The notes: generated by a model from the letters alone, not told the origin. A DNA stretch of 64,000 nucleotides from Blastobasis lacticolella (GCA_905147135.1 LR990048.1:15918563-15982562), one strand, 5' to 3'. Numbered from the stretch's first letter, positions 45,481 through 56,501 are shown. Numbers and translations: made by a program.

Positions 45481-46384
45481 TGTAATAGACAATACTGCGA
45501 AAAGCAGTAAATAAATATTTCAATTCAATTTCAATTTCAATTTATTTTTATTTGTGGTAACACAGGTGAAAAAAAAAATGTTACATTAGATATAAGTGTG
45601 CTCAACTGTGACCTGCCATTCGGCGTACAAATTAATGGTTATGTAATTATGTAAATAACTTTACAAGTAAATTGTTATTGATGAGTTACGCAAAGCTTTT
45701 AACATTAAAACACCACCTGTGTACACACACCACGTATCAAACAATTTGTTTTATGTGGAGGTCGTAGGCATCAAAGAAAATTGTTTTCTTGCTAAAATTC
45801 TACTTCATAAAAAATGTATCTACCAAAACCGGATCTAACACAGGATTCCGATTTTAGGCCCTCAAAACCGGTTTTGAAAACCGTCTGGTTTACACGCCCT
45901 ACGTGATATCGCTCACTCCGAAACTACACAAAGAATTTAAATGAAACTTGGTATGATTTGACTTCATACTACGAGGTAGAATACTGGATACCTTTTATCT
46001 CGAAATTCATCACGGTTCCCTTGGGAGAGGGGATGAAACTCAAAATGAATACCTAGTTGTAATTCATGAACGTGTAGTCCGATATCATTCAATCTTCTTG
46101 AAAGAATTTAGGTACTTTGAAGATTATCCCGTAAATATTTCAAGATAATCGATGTTGTAGTTCAGAAATTACACCTCATTAGGAGGTCCAAATAATTTAA
46201 ACCTGGAATGTATAAGAAACTTTGAACGTACGGCTTATCTTTTCTTTGGTAAATATATAATATATGGTTAACTTATGGCTTTAATTCATGGGCATCCACG
46301 AACAAAACGTTAAACAATTTGATCACTTTTAGATTAATTATACCACAACTAGTGGAGACAGCGCGACTTTGTTAGCATTGCGTC
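45481..46384. other. Intergenic, AT-rich
   Basis: TTTCAATTCAATTTCAATTT near 45520 may be a reversed retroposon tail. Nothing else. Confidence 0.3.
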
Positions 46385-46560
46385 CTACCCCCACCCCTAC
46401 TCCACCCCTACCTTAACCCTACGCCTACAGTATTGTGGAAAACCGTATTAAAATCCGTTGCGTAGTTTAAAAGATCTAAGCGTACATAACTACAAACACT
46501 GATATATAAGGATAGATGGCGGAAAGCGACTTTGTTTTATACTATGTATAGATAACACTA
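46385..46560 (+). repeat. Transposon 3' domain H, copy 2
   Basis: CCCCTACTCCACCCCTACCT tract, AAAACCGTATTAAAATCCGT, TGCGTAGTTTAAAAGATCTA and CTTTGTTTTATACTATGTAT match 36700-36895. More TE debris (CGCGAACGAAGTCGTGAGCA) ends at about 47005. Confidence 0.6.
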
Positions 46561-47066
46561 TCTAGAGACTATGGATTCAACTGAGAGGCAACGAGGCATT
46601 AGATTCAAAGGGTAGAACTTGCGATAAAACTCCAAATCTAAAACCTGGAACATCTCCGAAATCATTCTGTCTTTGTCTAAAATACTTGCTTTTACATACA
46701 TTTCGGAGACTGCAATGGAACTGCACAATCGAATACCCCCATCTTCGTTCTACTACCAAACGAGGAGAGCCTCGGCGGAATGACACTGTTTTACAATCAA
46801 AATTACAAAGACTACTCACACAAACTACTTTGCTTCATCATTTATTGTGCGAACCCCGACGGAAATACAATCTGAGAGTTTTAAAATCTTAAGTGAAAAC
46901 CTGCTTTTTATAAAGGTGCTTCATAGCAGACCACTGTGCTTATTAAAAGATATACCAAACATCCTGTAGTGTACGCGAACGAAGTCGTGAGCACAGCTAG
47001 TTAGTTATAATTTGCGATAGGATGTATCAAGTATTTAAAAAGTGAGTGTATAAAATATAAAAAATA

Positions 47067-47322
47067 ATCATCTTGGCGTTAATGTCCCGGTTGTGCTCTC
47101 GAGAACGAGGGCCCGGGGGCCGCCTTGACCATGACCCAGGATTTGGCAATCAGGTAATTACAGTGGAGCGACAACCATCTGCCCTCCGAGACCCTACTAC
47201 AAGGGGATGAATTGCGTTTGTGTTGTACATCGATCAATCCAACCTGACCAGATTGGATCATGGTTACAATTTCAGTTGCCTGAATTTGCAGGTTTCATCA
47301 CGATGTTTTCCCTCACCGTAAG
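47067..47322 (-). mobile_element. SINE-B with a 34-bp microinsertion
   Basis: CTTGGCGTTAATGTCCCGGT to TTTTCCCTCACCGTAAG; the head is missing. At 47207-47240 the unit is interrupted between AAGGGG and AACCTGACC by 34 bp that match, inverted, a block at 15955-15986 at 31 of 32 positions. Confidence 0.85.
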
Positions 47323-47391
47323 TAAACTGAGTGTATAAAATGCTAATAAATGAATCATTAATTCAATCACTTAGAAGACACAAATAGATTT

Positions 47392-47733
47392 TAAGAGAGG
47401 TAGGGCATAGCGGGGTATCTCGTTCGAATTTGAGCCGCCCGACTGGGGAAGTACCTCCACCTTACAGAATATCGCAGCTAAATAATACTCTTTTAAATAG
47501 TATTGTGTTTCTGCCGGTGAGTAAGGTTTCCAGTGCTCCATGGGGTGGGGATTTGGGGAACCGTGGCTTTGGCAGTGGAGGGGCATTTGCCTTTTGCTGC
47601 CAGAGCAACGTGTTATAGAAGGTGGCAACGCATTAGCGATACTCTTGGTGTTGCTAATGTCTATAGGCAGTGGTGACTACTTTCCATCAGGTGCCCCGCT
47701 TGCCTGTTTGCCTACCGTATGACATAAAAAAAA
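47392..47733 (+). mobile_element. Poly-A retroposon family C, copy 3
   Basis: TAAGAGAGGTAGGGCATAGC, CCGACTGGGGAAGTACCTCC, GTGCTCCATGGGGTGGGGAT, CTTGGTGTTGCTAATGTCTA and TACCGTATGACATAAAAAAA. Opposite orientation to the other two copies. The long open frames on both strands are shadows. Confidence 0.85.
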
Positions 47734-47807
47734 GATACTCTTTATTCCATACAAAAATTTATAAGAAGTTAATAGATACGCCTTTGTTTAAGTTAGTAAA
47801 ATGTAAC

Positions 47808-47813
47808 TTTATT
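47808..47813 (-). promoter_or_regulatory. Candidate poly-A signal for the DM9 gene
   Basis: AATAAA on the minus strand (TTTATT on plus), about 205 bp after the stop at 48019. It is the nearest canonical hexamer. Confidence 0.45.
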
Positions 47814-48018
47814 AATGGTTTCTACTTGTACATGTTGTTTGCTTTTCGCTTGGAAAAGTTGTGAGTCAACTTGATTCTTACGTTCTTCAGTTGACTCATC
47901 TGACCCTCGCTTCTTCACTTAAATCACCTTGAGCCTTATCCTCATCATCGAATATATGCTGGTGCTCATTCTGATGATTTGACTAATCATCATTATCATC
48001 GTCATCATCTGACATAAA

Positions 48019-48294
48019 TTAGTTCTTGTCGGGTGCTTTGTTAATAAAATGTATATCATCCTTAAATTCGGTTAATACTTCATAAGTTTTTAATCCAATC
48101 TCCCTGTTCTTATATGGGATATAAATACATTTATGTAAGAGGCATACTTTCCCTGGGATCAAGTGGCCGTTATAGTATGCTCTGCCTACATAAAAAATTT
48201 CATTTTTGTCTTTAACATATCCGCCTTCGATAGCGTTAGCTGGCACCCTATCATCTCTAACTGGTGCCCACTGGTAGTCAAAACCACATAGTAC
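48019..48294 (-). CDS. Methyltransf_FA/DM9 protein, copy A, last exon (second DM9 repeat)
   Basis: Acceptor TGCTTTCAG; encodes VLCGFDYQWAPVRDDRVPAN through AIEGGYVKDKNEIFYVGRAY, NGHLIPGKVCLLHKCIYIPY and YEVLTEF to a stop. This is a classic DM9 repeat: W-x-P then V-P-x-x-A-x-x-G-G, Y-V-G-R-A, G-x-L-I-P-G-K-V, I-P-Y, Y-E-V-L. DM9 proteins of insects and molluscs bind mannose-type sugars and are linked to immune recognition and gut infection responses; that role is family knowledge, not shown here. The frame is intact. Confidence 0.88.
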   Translation of the reverse strand, partial: VLCGFDYQWAPVRDDRVPANAIEGGYVKDKNEIFYVGRAYYNGHLIPGKVCLLHKCIYIPYKNREIGLKTYEVLTEFKDDIHFINKAPDKN

Positions 48295-48378
48295 CTGAAA
48301 GCAATGTATGATTATGATTATTAGTTCCTCATACTTGTACATAAAACCTAGGTAGTTGATAAAAATCAGTTAACTTAC

Positions 48379-48650
48379 ATCAAATTCGCCTTTGGCGTGA
48401 GACTCTCCACCCCACGCTACGTACGCCAATCCCTCTGAGCGAACGAACTTGCCCGGAGCCAGTTGACTGTTAGCCGGTGTGAACGCTCTTATAATGTAGA
48501 GAGGTTCATTCTCAAAACCGCCTATAATGGCATCGTTTGGTAGCTTAGCTTTGTAGTTAGGCTGGTTGTCGACTACTCGTTTCCAACGAGGTTTGCCACC
48601 AGACACAGTTACGATCTTTCTTGGTCTTTCAATCGGCTTTGCAGGTGGCT
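48379..48650 (-). CDS. Methyltransf_FA/DM9 protein, copy A, middle exon (first DM9 repeat)
   Basis: Acceptor ACATTGCAG, donor TTTGAT|GTAAGTT. Entry phase 1, exit phase 0, both matching the neighbouring exons. Encodes a basic linker (ERPRKIVTVSGGKPRWKRV), then LPNDAIIGGFENEPLYIIRA, LAPGKFVRSEGLAYVAWGGE and SHAKGEFD. It pairs with the last exon to form the usual tandem DM9 fold. Confidence 0.88.
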
Positions 48651-48744
48651 CTGCAATGTTGCATTGAAATAGTTAGGTACCTATAACTAGTTTAATTGTG
48701 TAGTTATTTATTTCACATCTTATTTTTACTATTACTAAACTTAC

Positions 48745-49060
48745 GTTGAAATCTCCATCTAAATTCATTTTGCTCATTGTTTGTGAAAAATGTGATATAT
48801 TTCACATTGTGCAACTCTTGTAAATTAACATTGAAATCGTAAAAGGGTGTCGTTTCACCCTTCCTCCCGAGCCGTATGGTTTCGCCGTACCAAGACAGCC
48901 AGAAGCTTCCGTGGCCATCATCGTCAAGGATTCGAGGTGTTAGTCTCTCTAACATACAATTATCTGATGTCACTTCTATCAAAGAGCATCTGTTCCCGTC
49001 GTTGTCCGCGACGACAGCAATCTCGATTTGTAAAAACAAACATTCCGGCAATTCATGTGC
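48745..49060 (-). CDS. Methyltransf_FA/DM9 protein, copy A, Methyltransf_FA-domain exon
   Basis: Acceptor TTCTTTTATAG, donor TTTCAAC|GTAAGTT (phase 1). Encodes 105 residues: AHELPECLFLQIEIAVVADN, then SLIEVTSDNCMLERLTPRIL, GSFWLSWYGETIRLGRKGET, PFYDFNVNLQELHNVKYITF and NEFRWRF. This matches the farnesoic-acid-O-methyltransferase-like domain (I-E-V, the F-W-L-S-W core, R-L-G-R-K-G-E, closing W-x-F). Despite the name, family members have no shown methyltransferase chemistry. A stop (TAG) directly precedes GCA in frame, and no in-frame ATG exists, so an upstream start exon on the minus strand is needed but was not found. With the two DM9 exons the known part is 286 residues, all open. Confidence 0.85.
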
Positions 49061-50705
49061 CTATAAAAGAACCCCAAGTTACAGTAGGGAAGGCAGCATC
49101 TTAACCTACCCTGTTAAAACATTGGACGGTCTCCGATTTGTACGCGCATCCATAGTGATGTAAGCTCATTTTATGCTGGTGATGGGTAGGTTGATGAGGC
49201 TTTCTGTGCATAGGATAATTTCGAGAGGCTCTTTCTACGTCTTCCATGTGCTACACCGCTACAAGGTTCGCGATGCCCGTATGATAGTACGATGCCATGC
49301 ATTTAGATGATGTGAATGAAATCTATTCACCAGTTAACTAAGTGAACAGTTCCTCGAAATCACAATAATCAAAATAAGATTAGTAAATAGAAATGCTATG
49401 TTGGACACAAAGAACTGGGAACGCTTGTCGCCACCTGGGCTCAATACGCCACATCTACATGGGGACAAAGCCACGCGCGCATAGCACTTCTCATTAGACA
49501 TTCTCAGTAAGTCAGTGCTTATTTTGATTTCTACGGTCAAAGAAAACATCGTGAGAAATATCCAATCCGGTCTGATTCCCCTGTTAACAGAGTCACAGAG
49601 GTCCGATAGTAGTCGCTCTACTGTAATTACCTGATCAAGGCCGGCCCCGGGCCCTCACACTCGCGAGAACAACTGCGATATTGAGGGCAAGTCGAAAATT
49701 TATTATTGTGGTGAGAGCGGTCTATTCATCATTGGGCAAAGATAGGCAGCTGTAGTCAGCTGAGGCGGAAGGGCCCCCCATCCGAGGTCAGCTACGTTTA
49801 TATGCACAAAGTAACTACATCAATCAGAACACACCCGAAGGTGCTTTGTGGTTGGCCCGGCATGACGGTGGTCGCTAGCCTGTTGTTGTCTATACCTAAG
49901 TATTTCAGAGCGACAGGGTAAATAAAAAACCTATGGTAGTGCCTACTTAATAGTAATGTGATCACTACGATGTGATGAGTCCTTAATCTCCCCGCTTTTA
50001 GGACCTACATCCTAAGTCGGTGGTAAATAATGCACATCATCATGCAACATTTAGCCTAGGTGAGTACCACCGCCTTATTTCTGCCGCTAAGCAACAATGC
50101 TTGCATTGTTGTGTTCTGGTTTGAAGAATAAGCTAGCAAGCGCAATTACAGACATGAGGCATTTCATCTTAGTCCTCACAGTGATAATGCACCTGCAGTT
50201 CTGCATTTTCGTTGTCTACAACCTAAATACGTATGAATGTATGAATCGTAGATGTTATGGGTGACAGTTACCGCTTACCATCGAGTGGGCTGTCTGCTCG
50301 TTTGTCACTGCGTACCACAAAAAAAAATAAGGCAATGAATGATAGGTAACTTCGGAGTCTCCACTCAGTATCAAAGGCGTCATTCCATGATGCAGAAGTC
50401 GACAGAAGACGCATATTCCAATAAAATCTTACAGAGTTACAGGAAAGTGCGCGTGGATGACTTAAAAGGCCGATAAAGGCCTGCCCTCGGCCCTTTATAT
50501 CAAATGCAATAGCGCTGCTGGTCGCAGGGTAGAATACGCGGCGATGTCTGGGCCAAGTAACTATTTCTGCAAAGAAGGTGAATTTATGTTAAGACTGTTT
50601 TTATCGGTATCTGTTGGTAGGATCTACTGTTTTATTACTGTGCGATCAAATCAAGAGATGCGCAGACGAAGAAGGAAGCATAGCCCGAAGGATCGACATG
50701 CTTAA
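49061..50705. repeat. Segmental duplication unit A, non-coding part
   Basis: Matches 57686-59806 in long blocks: GTCTCCGATTTGTACGCGCA, AACTGGGAACGCTTGTCGCC, ACTTCTCATTAGACATTCTC, GCAATAGCGCTGCTGGTCGC and GCGGCGATGTCTGGGCCA. It includes a SINE-B part (49548-49672) and family E copy 2. With the DM9 exons at 48019-49060 it forms one arm of a direct duplication. Confidence 0.85.
50054..50329 (+). mobile_element. Poly-A retroposon family E, copy 2
   Basis: GTGAGTACCACCGCCTTATT, AAGCAACAATGCTTGCATTG, CTTAGTCCTCACAGTGATAA, ACCGCTTACCATCGAGTGGG, then GTTTGTCACTGCGTACCAC and poly-A. Confidence 0.85.
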
Positions 50706-50935
50706 GTGACAGTGGGTAAATTACATAGCTCGCTGAATAGATATCTGATAGAGCAGTAGGCCTCCTGCAAGGTAGACCGACGCCCTGGTAAAGGTACCAG
50801 TACCAGCCCTGGTAGTCGCAGGTACCAGCTGAATGCGAACGGCACAGAAACGGCCTTTGTGGAAGTCATTAAGGGAGGCATATGCTCGGCAGTGGGCGTC
50901 GGTGATGATGATGATGGTGATGATGACGGTCTGTT
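50640..50935 (+). mobile_element. RTE-type LINE 3' end
   Basis: Broken frames encode DQIKRCADEEGSIARRIDML, RPLWKSLREAYARQWASV, followed by GATGATGATGATGGTGATGA, the ATG-rich tail of RTE elements. 5' truncated. Confidence 0.7.
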
Positions 50936-51314
50936 GCTCAAGGTTTCGTGTAGGTACATAAGTAGAAACTAAAAATTCAGAACCGTTGCGTCGTCACTGT
51001 GAGGAAGGACTAAGGTGGTATCACACATGAAATTAAGTCTGAATTTTGGGGTTACCTGATGATTAATAATAAGTAATGTTTGGCTAAAAATACCGTCTCA
51101 GCAACTTGAGCAACATAAAGTGGATCTTTTAGTCTGCTGGAATCGGAGCAGCAATCAAAAATAAACAAAGAAAGTCATTTTTCACACACAATTAAAAAAG
51201 ACTTTATAGTGAGTTAAATATACTAAACATGTCCCTTAAACCCTATGTATATAGGTATGCATCAAAACTTCTCATAAATAACACTTAATTTGCATATTTC
51301 AAATTACATTTTAA

Positions 51315-52338
51315 GGGTATGTTCCGGGTTTCCTACCGTAGTCGTCCCGTGACCATGATGCATGCAACTGTGTCGAAGGGATAAAACCAAAGTTGTACAG
51401 TTTAAAAACAAAAACTTATACCTAGTCATTAACTCTGGGCAAGTCATTGAAGATATAAACGAAACTAGATTTTTGGGCATTACTATTGATACCCATTTAA
51501 ACTGGAAGCCTCATATAACTAATCTAACTAACAAAAATTCCAGCTTTTGTTATGCTCGCTCAATAGTTTCGGTAATAACATCTGAATCGATTGCTACGAG
51601 TATAAATGCCTATTATGGTTATGTTTATCCTCATCTAAGTTACGGCATCATTTTCTGGGGCAACTCTGTAAATGTTCAATAAATTTTTGTAGCTCAAAAA
51701 AGATGTTTAAGGAATATATTTAAAATGAGCCAAATGGAAACATTGCGTAACAAATTTAAAGAAAAGAATATACTCACTGTAAGTAACTGGTATTAATATT
51801 TTAGAAATAAGTCTCTTTGTAAAGTCAAACCACAACACATTCCTTCGAAATACCAGCAGATTACTTAGACCGAACTATGAACATAATATAGTTATACTCC
51901 AAACTAATAATAACTTATTTCTTAAAAGCACATACGTGAATGGTATTAAAATATTTAATCATTTACCTTATGAAATAAAAAAGTTGGATGGTATCAAATT
52001 TAAATCAACACTTAAAGATTGGCTGTTACAAAAGTCATTCTACAGTCTATCTGAATTCTAAAAAATTTAGGCTTTGTTTTAGATTTAGATTGTTATTATG
52101 TTCAAACTTCTACGTGCTTTTAAAAGTGTTAAAATGGCAGCTACTTGTCTGTTTTAGTCTCAGCTTATTTATAATAGGTACTATACTATCATGTAGAATA
52201 TTGTACGTCCGAAATGGACAATACTACTTAATAAGAAATTGTCAATGTCCTATAATAAAATATTTCTATCCTATTCTATTCTATTCTATCGGGCTACTCG
52301 TCATCAAAGGTACGCGGTAGGAAACCCGGAACATACCC
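51315..52338. mobile_element. TTAA-flanked element with perfect 24-bp inverted ends, carrying a LINE fragment
   Basis: TTAA at 51311-51314 and 52339-52342 flanks a 1,024-bp element. Its ends (51315-51338, GGGTATGTTCCGGGTTTCCT then ACCG; 52315-52338) are exact inverted repeats. The duplication and GGG/CCC ends resemble piggyBac-like elements. Almost all of the interior is a LINE fragment (51355-52290), so the element is non-autonomous. Confidence 0.85.
51355..52290 (+). mobile_element. CR1/Jockey-type LINE fragment inside the TTAA element
   Basis: Encodes KTKVVQFKNKNLYLVINSGQ, ETRFLGITIDTHLNWKPHIT, YGYVYPHLSYGIIFWGNSVN, a stop, then IFVAQKRCLRNIF, NKFKEKNILT and a decayed tail (FNHLPYEIKKLDG). 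These are the region after the reverse transcriptase catalytic core (F-L-G-I-x-I-D and Y-x-Y-x-x-P-x-L-x-Y-G-I). It ends at AT-rich CTATTCTATTCTATTCTATC. Several stops, so inactive. Confidence 0.85.
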
Positions 52339-52930
52339 TTAAAATGTGTAATAATAACCGCAATAGTTTAAAACATTACATTTAATTAAACTTGTAAATA
52401 TAGGTGTAAATAGGTACCTGTCTCTTACCAATAATATCACCTATTTAGTCCAGGCACAGGTTATTTTACACTAATATAACCACTCAGTCTTCAATGAACC
52501 TTCTAATGAACTTCAATGCTGTTTATATAAAAATATATTTAATTAATAGTGAGAGAGAACACTTTATTTACAACGGCTGAACTATAATAATGTGAATGAT
52601 AGGCGCCAGGGATATATTTATGTGTATGTTGTAATAGGTCCGTGTCGTTACAGTGTAGTGTGTGACTCACATTCACATAGTCGGGGTTTACCAATCAACG
52701 TTTTTGTTTTAATTATTTCAACTTCGGCAATAATAGCTATTGTATAAACAAACGTTACTAAGTAAAGTTGTTATCTAAATTAACACTAGGTTCACACCTA
52801 CTAGTTTTTGCCTGCGGCTTCGTATGCGTGTACGTATTTTAAATGAAAAAGGATGACGTCGGGATTTTTATAAACAGCTGTGGTACCCATTCCAATAGCT
52901 ATGTGTCTACGTTGTTGGATAGGTTTTTTA

Positions 52931-53832
52931 TGCTGGGAAGTGACAAATGAGCTGACAGCTACCTATGGTAAGCGGTAACGGTAACTGTCGGCCATTAGAT
53001 CTACGATTCATGCATTTAGGTACCAGGCAACAAAAATGCCAAATCGCAGATGCGTTGATACGGTGAGGCTGAGGACTAAATGCCTCATGTCTGTAATTGC
53101 GCCTGTTACCTTATCCTTCAGCAATGCAAGCATTGTTGCTTAGCGGCGAAAAAGATAAGACGGTAGTACTCACCCGACACTACACCGAAGATATCCCGGA
53201 CATCAGCCTGTACGAGATTAGTATGGCTCTCAAACAGCTTAAGAACAACAAGGCGCCGGGTGATTATGGGATTACGGTTGAGCTTCTAAAGCTGGTGGCT
53301 AATCTGTGCTTCAGACCCTTCAGAAGATGTTAAATTCCATCATCCTCAAGGGAAAAACGCCGGAAGCATGGCACAGTAGTGATATTGTTCTTCAAGAAAG
53401 GTGATACGGCTCTCGTGAAGAACTTCAGACCAATATCGCTACTGACTCATGTGTATAAGCTGTTTTCGAGAGTCATTACGAATCGTCTCGCACGCAGGTT
53501 TGATGACTTCCAGCCTCCCGAACAAGCCGGATTCCGAAAAGGTTTTAGTACCATAGACCACATACATACGCTGCGGCAGATTATACAGAAGACCGAAGAG
53601 TATAACCGGCCATTATGCTTGGCGTTTGTGGCCTACGAGAAAGCCTTCGATTCGATCGAAATTTGGGCGGTACTCCAGTCTCTACAGCGGTGCCAAATTG
53701 ACAGCGCAGGACCGGCCTTTGTGGAGATCTCTGGGGAAGACCTATGCCCAGCAGTGGACGTCTTCTGGCTGATATGATGATGACTCACCCAGGCAAACTC
53801 CTGAGGTTTGACAGAGTCCTACAACTTGTAAG
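52931..53832 (-). mobile_element. Poly-A retroposon family E, split by an RTE insertion
   Basis: Complement of family E: CGGTAACTGTCGGCCATTAG, GCAACAAAAATGCCAAATCG, GAGGACTAAATGCCTCATGT and CAATGCAAGCATTGTTGCTT to 53175, resuming 53783-53832 with ACTCACCCAGGCAAACTCCT and TTTGACAGAGTCCTAC. The 8-bp ACTCACCC (53168-53175, 53783-53790) is duplicated around the insert. Confidence 0.85.
53176..53782 (+). mobile_element. RTE-type LINE (reverse transcriptase fragment), nested in family E
   Basis: A 607-bp insert with an 8-bp target duplication and a GATATGATGATG tail. Encodes IPDISLYEISMALKQLKNNK then APGDYGITVELLK, a frameshift, FFKKGDTALVKNFRPISLLT, EQAGFRKGFSTIDHIHTLRQ and VAYEKAFDSIE. These are reverse transcriptase motifs of RTE elements with the usual A-F-D of motif A. 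After this it jumps to the very 3' end (FVEISGEDLCPAVDVFW), so the central YADD-containing part is deleted. Confidence 0.9.
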
Positions 53833-54563
53833 GCTATTTTTAAACTGAGCAAACGTTACTATGCCGCTAATCCCAAATAGTTATTCCGTTCCGAAATGGG
53901 CCCTACTAAACATGTCAACAAGAACAGTGCATTTTTCTGTATGCCCACTGCCAATGGCTATATTATGTAATGTAATATATAGTAGAATACTATTGCTAGG
54001 GAAAGTCAATTTTCTTGTTTTAGTCGGCGGTAAATAATGCACATCGGCTGGTTTTGGCTTTGTAAGGACGGGAGTTTTCAGATGAAATTAAGAAACGTCT
54101 TCTAAGTTGAACGACTACTTTATTACTCACATGAAACATACAAATGAAAATGATTAAATAAGATGGTAGGTAGCTACATAAACACCATTAAAAACACATT
54201 TATGTATGTTTTTTCTACAACGTAAAGTCGAGTTCATTTTTATGAACAATTTTCTGCACTCCTTTATCAAAAATTTTGACGTTCGGTGATACATCTTCGA
54301 CCACACAGTATGGAATTCATTTACTCATAAACATTCATTTTTATAAGTATTTGATCACCTGATTTCTATAAATACAATTGAAATAACATATTAATCGTAT
54401 CTAATTTTCCTTAACATTTTAGTTTTACATAGATATTGTTTTGCACAAAATTAAGACTTTTGGATTCGGTACTTAAAGTCTAATGTTATATTACAGGAAA
54501 ATTAGACATTAACCCGGACATTTGAAATAACAAGCTGAAAATTTGTGGTCGTCAATTAAATTA
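53833..54563. other. Intergenic, AT-rich
   Basis: No supported feature; separates the transposon block from duplication unit B. Confidence 0.3.
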
Positions 54564-54860
54564 TCACTGTGCAATGAAAAACAACTCTTGTTGAGTGCTT
54601 TGTTGATGGAATATATCTATATCCTCCTTAGGTTCGGTTAATACTTCATAGGTTTTTAATCCTTTTTCCCTGTTCTTATATGCGATAAAAATACATTTAA
54701 ATGAGTAGCACACTTTCCCTGGTATCAAGTGGCCGTCGTGGTATGCTCTGCCTACATACATAATTTCATGACTGTTTTCAATATATCCGCCTTCGACAGC
54801 GTTAGCCGGTATCCTATCATCTCTAGCTGGTACCCACTGGTAGTCAAAACCACAAAGTAC
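54564..54860 (-). pseudogene. Copy B, last exon (second DM9 repeat)
   Basis: Acceptor TTGCTTTCAG; VLCGFDYQWVPARDDRIPAN, AVEGGYIENSHEIMYVGRAY, then IPGKVCYSFKCIFIAYKNRE. The tail differs from copy A (HQQSTQQELFFIAQ in place of NKAPDKN) through a small insertion that shifts the frame. Confidence 0.85.
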
Positions 54861-54942
54861 CTGAAAGCAATATGTGAATATGTTTATTAGTTCCTAACTT
54901 GTATGTGAAACCTAGGTGATAACAGTTAACTTACTTCAAATT

Positions 54943-56112
54943 TTTATTTATTTATTTATTATTTATTTAACCATTTATTGTACACAACATTGTTACAAAA
55001 AGTATATTACATAATATATTAGACACAACAGGCCAACTTATTTCTATAAAGAAATTTCTTCCAGCAGGCCTACAGCAGAGAGATCGTGATAATTAAATGC
55101 AGTAAAGACGTGCACAGTAGCAAAAACAAAATAATGATGCTTAACTAATACAATACATAAATAAATACATACCTATATACCTACATTGAAAACAAATACA
55201 TATACATACATACATATAAATACATATACACATACTTACATATCTTAGACAGATAGAGAAAGGTAGTGCTCTTTTACACGTTTCTTAAAGATGAAAATAG
55301 AAGTGCTATCCCGTATTTCATGCGGAAGAGAGTTCCACAATCTTGCCGCATGGACAGTGAATGAGTAGGAGAAAAAATCAGTGTGATGGGGAGGAATGTC
55401 TAACATAGATTTAACGGAGGAACGACAGGGCTTGTCTTGCGACCGGGAAAATTTAAAACGTTCACGAAGGTATGAGGGAGCGGAGGGATTATAAAGGACG
55501 TTATAGAGGGTAGAAAGGATCCGAGCATTCCTACGAAGCCGAATCGGGAGCCATTTGAGCTGTGTCCGAAAGCTACAGATATGGTCGTACTTACGCAGAC
55601 CAAAAATGAAGCGTATGCACTCATTTTGGAGACGTTCAAGCTTGTTTAATAGCTCCTCAGTGGCATCCAGATAGCAGGAATCGGCGTAATCAAGGATAGG
55701 AAGGAGAAGGGATTGAACGAGGGAAATTTTAGTTTTCAGGGGTAGAAAACGTTGGAAGCATTTAATTGAATGAAATGAGTAATTAAGTTTTTTGCTAACC
55801 TCATTGACGTGAGAGACCCAAGATAAGTTAGAGTCGAATATCACTCCAAGGTTTTTCGCAGATTTACTGAGCGGAATAGGAACACCGTCAAAAAGAATCT
55901 GAGGAATATTAGAGTTGCCTCGCAGTTGTCTACACATGTAAGGGCTGCCGATTATTACAGCCTGAGATTTAATTGGATTAACCAATAAGCCAAAGGATTT
56001 GGCCCAGTCTGAAATGCGTTGAAGGTCAGCGTTAATGCTTGTGAAAGCATCCTCAATATCTTCTACCATAAAGTGCTGATATACTTGCAGATCGTCTGCG
56101 TAGAGATGAAAG
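54943..56112 (-). mobile_element. CR1/Jockey-type LINE, 5' truncated, inside a DM9 exon
   Basis: An open frame of about 290 codons (to 55245) starts in the reverse transcriptase core at HLYADDLQVYQHF (catalytic Y-A-D-D) and continues NPIKSQAVIIGS, NLGVIFDSNLSWVSHVNEVS, LLPILDYADSCYLDATEELL, FRTQLKWLPIRLRR, AARLWNSLPHEIRDS. It is followed by a 3' region ending in AAAT repeats (TTTA at 54945-54975 on plus). The still-open frame shows that the insertion is young. The same 3' end is inserted at 11932-12110. The first residues of the open frame before FHLYADD are host exon read in another frame. Confidence 0.92.
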
Positions 56113-56367
56113 ATTCTTCTTTGATATGCGACTCTCCGCCCCACCCTATGTACGCCAATCCCTCTGAGCGAACGAACTTGCCCAGAGCCAGTTGACCGTT
56201 TACGAACGCTCTTATAATATAAATATATTCATTCTCAAAACCTCTTATAATGGCATCGTTTGGTAGCTTAGTTTTGTAGTTAGGCTGGTTGTCTACTCCT
56301 CGTTTCCAACGAGGTTTGCCACCAGACACAGTAACGATCTTTCTTGGTCTTTCAATCACAGGTGGCT
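56113..56367 (-). pseudogene. Copy B, middle exon (first DM9 repeat), interrupted
   Basis: Acceptor TATTCCAG; PRKIVTVSGGKPRWKRGVDN, LPNDAIIRGFENEYIYIIRA, LALGKFVRSEGLAYIGWGGE, SHIKEE, then LINE sequence. The last 8 bp and donor (AATTTGAA|GTAAGTT) lie at 54935-54942 beyond the LINE. Only an AAT-sized duplication is visible at the junctions. Confidence 0.85.
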
Positions 56368-56501
56368 CTGGAATATTGCATTAAAATAATTAGGTGCCTA
56401 TAATTAGTTCAATTGTATAGTTATTTATTTCACATCTTATTTTATAAGGCATATTGATTTACGATGTGTGGATGTTAATAATATCCAATTACGAAACTTA
56501 C

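Noticed and set aside
55245..56144. 299-residue frame as a host gene
   Set aside because: It is LINE reverse transcriptase; its first residues are DM9 copy B exon read in the wrong frame.
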